From: Notospermus geniculatus
Lineage: Eukaryota; Nemertea; Pilidiophora; Heteronemertea; Lineidae
Direction of reading: 5' to 3'
Length of the DNA stretch: 64,000 nt
Assembly: GCA_002633025.1 (NCBI GenBank)
Contig: NMRB01000117.1
Span: 62,001 to 126,000, forward strand
Position numbers and translations under genes: made by a program. The notes under the pieces are model-generated. The model saw nothing but the letters and a program-made list of their open reading frames with translations. It searched no databases and had not been told where the DNA came from. This document shows, in pieces, positions 61,065 to 64,000 of the stretch; positions within the stretch are counted from its first letter, which is position 1, and each line of letters begins with the position of its first letter.

Positions 61065-62426
61065 TATTAAGGTCATGGTATCACCTGTAATGAAAACCTT
61101 GGCACTCTGCGTCAGTCTACCATACGGGAAATGGCTAATTTTATCTTTTGGTAAGATTATAATCCCACAAATCACTAAGTTCTTGATAAACTCGTGATTT
61201 GCTCAAGCAGTATCAAGTGCATACCTTTGGCTATGATGCATCACAAATTCCTTCACAAACCCTATAGGCAACGAAACCTAGTGAGAGACTTTTGCCTCAG
61301 TTGAGATGCAGAGGCACAAAGTATAGATCACACCCTATAGAAGTCAAGGGGTCCAGCAACTCAAAGTAATGTACATGCATGCATTTTAATCAGCATTAGC
61401 CATTTGGCAAGCAGTGCAATGCCGAGTGACCTTTACCTTTTTTCTGACATCAATAAAATGAAGAATGCTTCCTTGTACTCTACCTGGTCTCCATGTAAAC
61501 GATCCAACGAGAAGGATAAATATTTCTCCCAGGACTGAACCAAGCATTAATCACATCACATGAACATATCCACTAATGTGAGCACAATTAAACTGCTTGC
61601 CTCCCAACNCAAAATTACTTTCCTAACATCTAACACTACTAAAACATTAAATAACTTGGAATTTCAATGAAAAATATTTTGTTCAACTTGCCTTTTAGAA
61701 ACCTCAAACCGAAGTTGGGTTTTGTGACCCTGCCACAGGGCAGTACAAATGTGGACTGACCTTCTGAGGGTCACACCCTTCATAGTAGAGTTGTTTGTTT
61801 TATCAATTAACAGGTCAGTTTGAAATAGAGCTAAGCCAGAGATGTTTGGAAAATCACACTATTATGATGCAGCAGACCATTTTCTAGGTTGTAGGCCCAA
61901 ATAGCCCCGAGGCCCAAATAGCCCCGTCTTACCCTATAAAGAACACTGATCTGTTTTCTTCTAAATTGAAACTCAAAACAGTTTTCACTTGCTGCATCAG
62001 CTTACCCACAGAACACAGTGTAATTCCCCAAAGCACTGTTTTTAACATCAAGCCCAAAAAACAATTGACACACACAGAAGAGATCGATCACAACATCTGT
62101 CAAACTTGGCACATTGGTCATTGAATTTTGTCATCTATCTGGTAGGATGGAAGAGTGGCCAATGCTGGAACTGACGGCTGGAGGAAATGGCATGAAGGCA
62201 AGTGATGGGCAACTGAGAAAATATATGGCATCTGTGCAAATGATTCAGTGGTAGCAAACGGATTGAGTGTGGTATTGGTGCTTGGTCGACACTGGGCAGT
62301 CTTGATGCATCGTCCCTTCTCCATTATCTAAAGTGCGAGTTGTTAGAACATGTACCACGACTCAAGAAATTGTAGGCAATGAGTAGGAACATCAGGTCTA
62401 TAACCAACCAAAATCTCTAAGTGGAG
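61065..62426. other. No supported feature
   Basis: AT-rich sequence with a single N at 61609. A short direct repeat containing GGCCCAAATAGCCCCG lies at 61900-61925. Confidence 0.4.
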
Positions 62427-62516
62427 CATCCTGAGAAGATCAGGGGTTCTTAGCACTTGCTCCCTTTGTGGTGACGAAGGGAGCGAGCGGCAAGAACCCC
62501 TGATGTTCTCAGGATG
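62427..62516. mobile_element. 90-bp palindrome of the CATCCTGAGAA family
   Basis: CATCCTGAGAAGATCAGGGG followed by TTCTTAGCACTTGCTCCCT is matched inversely by the right half. One arm is also present at 20451-20500. Confidence 0.75.
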
Positions 62517-63345
62517 AAGTGGAGGGTGGTGTAATGTAAATTGTTCTTCTTCACCTATTCTTACCATGCCGACTAGTTGCACCTCTTCCAACAGGTTCAT
62601 TTCATTGGGCCTACAACCAGTGAGACTTGATATACATGTAAATGTACTCATCTAGCATCAACAGCTTGAACACCAGTCAGCTTCCCTGATTGATCGCATA
62701 GCAATCTCATGATATGTGGTAGATTAAAGTATTAATTCATCTCCACTGATCAAATGGACAACTATTGATCAATCATACAACTATTGATTGTGATGATTAG
62801 ACTTTGATGAGGTCAGGCAGAACATCTGTCATCAACAGGTTGAACCACAGATCTGGAATTCAATGTAATATTCGACCAAGATGGTTTTAATAGCAAAATG
62901 ATTCTCACAATGCATCAGGAACGAGTTTGGGAAAGAGGCAAAGATAAGACCTTACATGTACTTTCCATGGCCCCGTCTGGCAGGCAGAATCATTAGGGAC
63001 CATCAGATCCTCTCAAAATAGTTGTCTTCCTTGTTGGATCCTCTTCGGGTTTTGGTTCCATCCTATTCTTTCCAAAGGTGAAATGGGTTAAACTCTGCAT
63101 GTTCTGGCACGAATTAATAGCCTGAGAATACATACCATTACCAATCACTAAATCTGTAAACATCCTCAGGATATGAATTGAATTGGGTTGGTTCTCATAC
63201 TTCAATATAAAATGCACCGTGATACCAATACATTACAAGCAGAGAGATTGGCTCAGATATCAACATACAATGTAATTGTCCTGTGGCTGATGCCATTCCA
63301 TGAAAGTTTTTTTGTTGGTTGCAAATGTTTGAAATTTCCCACTTA
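62517..63345. other. Mostly unannotated
   Basis: A weak minus-strand exon candidate at about 62957-63013 reads DLMVPNDSACQTGPWKVH before a GTAAGG donor, but its acceptor is poor, so it is not called. Confidence 0.35.
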
Positions 63346-63539
63346 GGCCGTGGGCCAAAAGCTCTATCCTGTCAGTTCGTGGTGACTCTCTGGGGGCAAC
63401 TTTATGTCTTTTTTATATTTCAGAGAAAAGGTCATTTTCAAGTAATTTTTAAAAAGTTCCTGCGTCAAAAGTTGCTCCTAAGTTTTTAATAGCGAGGTTT
63501 TGCAAGCGCCCGGTTAAGCCCAGATTTTGGCCCACGACC
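63346..63539. mobile_element. 194-bp terminal inverted-repeat element with TA flanks
   Basis: GGCCGTGGGCCAAAAGCT at the left matches the inverse of AGATTTTGGCCCACGACC at the right, with TA outside both ends (63344-63345 and 63540-63541). This fits a non-autonomous mariner-type element. Confidence 0.78.
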
Positions 63540-63576
63540 TAACTCTTTCATTCCACCAACAATAATACATGTAGAC

Positions 63577-63739
63577 TTATTTGGCAGTAAAAATCTCGCA
63601 TTCATGCCAGTTTCCTGAGTCCAAAAGTTGAGGAGATTGATGCAGTAAGACTGACTGTCCGTCTGATCCTGTCATGATGTGAATGTCGCATCCATCATGA
63701 CAGCAAGACACATAAGAGGCCCAACCAGTCTCATCAGTC
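63577..63739 (-). CDS. Candidate terminal exon or decayed coding segment
   Basis: An acceptor-like CCTTGGTTCACTTCAG is followed on the minus strand by 53 codons and TAA. The peptide begins TDETGWASYVSCCHDGC and ends GNWHECEIFTAK, with several Cys and Trp residues and varied composition, unlike translated AT-rich filler. The frame is also open upstream of the proposed acceptor, so splicing is not required. No AATAAA is seen directly after the stop, and a TA-flanked element begins about 35 bp beyond it. I recognise no family. A gene 3' end, a gene fragment or chance are all possible. Confidence 0.28.
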
Positions 63740-64000
63740 CTGAAGTGAACCAAGGGATCCAAAGACTGCAGCAACAAGGCAACTTTTTTCTTGTTCATTG
63801 AAAGCAATTTTGTGGAAAGCAAAAATACTGCCCTGTCTGCATATACAGATGTTTTCATTGGCAAGAATGAGCACGTTGCTTCTTACCAAAAATAGATAAG
63901 AGAGGATTGTTCTTATTGGTACTTACGCTGTGACCACACTTGCTTGATTTTTATTGCTCATTGCTTGTTGCATGCAAGATACTAGATAGGTTGATTTTCA

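Noticed and set aside
1-64000. CRISPR arrays, bacterial operons, prophage or defence systems
   Set aside because: No regularly spaced identical repeats with unique spacers and no prokaryotic gene packing. Tandem repeats here are minisatellites, and splice signals point to an animal genome.

Overview
This looks like a gene-poor stretch of an animal nuclear genome. It is AT-rich, has no operon-like gene packing, and its longest open frames (about 150-175 codons) are about what chance gives. The coding signal I can defend is in short segments bounded by splice sites. The repeats are of metazoan type: tRNA-derived SINEs, many short inverted-repeat elements with TA, TTAA or TAA target duplications, minisatellites, and frequent TACATGTA and TACCGGTA palindromes. 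These suggest a marine invertebrate, perhaps an echinoderm, hemichordate or similar group. That assignment is inference and the species is not established. The sequence is a draft scaffold, with one long N run and two single Ns. A 1.3-1.5 kb near-duplicate joined by a single N suggests two divergent haplotypes were placed in series.

The best protein-coding evidence is on the minus strand between about 57.5 and 42.9 kb. Four short exons with strong splice sites (66, 24, 60 and 22 nt at 57.5, 57.3, 55.3 and 48.0 kb) join into one open frame that contains an ATG. A separate Pro/Ser/Thr-rich start-codon exon lies at 42.9-43.1 kb next to a CpG-richer stretch. Both end in phase 0 at AAG|GT, as expected of alternative 5' ends of one gene whose later exons lie further left. 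I could not find convincing downstream exons or name the product. At 16.05 kb on the same strand a strong 3' splice site abuts a perfect 5' splice site, the arrangement of a recursive-splicing ratchet point, which would fit a very long intron.

By region: 1-9.7 kb is intergenic or intronic sequence with a gap, weak tandem repeats and one inverted-repeat element. 9.7-12.5 kb is the near-duplicate pair, distinguished by a 174-bp palindromic element. 12.5-42.9 kb is intron-like sequence with minisatellites, palindromic MITEs, three copies of one SINE family, another tRNA-like SINE and a possible Ty3/Gypsy fragment. 43-48.3 kb has the start-exon candidates, more MITEs and some decayed coding-like frames. 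50.25-51.38 kb is a striking 1.13-kb inverted-repeat element with about 34 GAGAC/GTCTC motifs. 51.4-64 kb is again intron-like, with five further inverted-repeat elements and a few weak exon candidates.

No tRNA, rRNA, CRISPR, bacterial or viral gene was seen. The most unusual items are the GAGAC-studded element, the CACGATT-rich element at 57.6-58.2 kb, the ratchet-like splice site and the filled/empty insertion pair at 10.9/12.4 kb.
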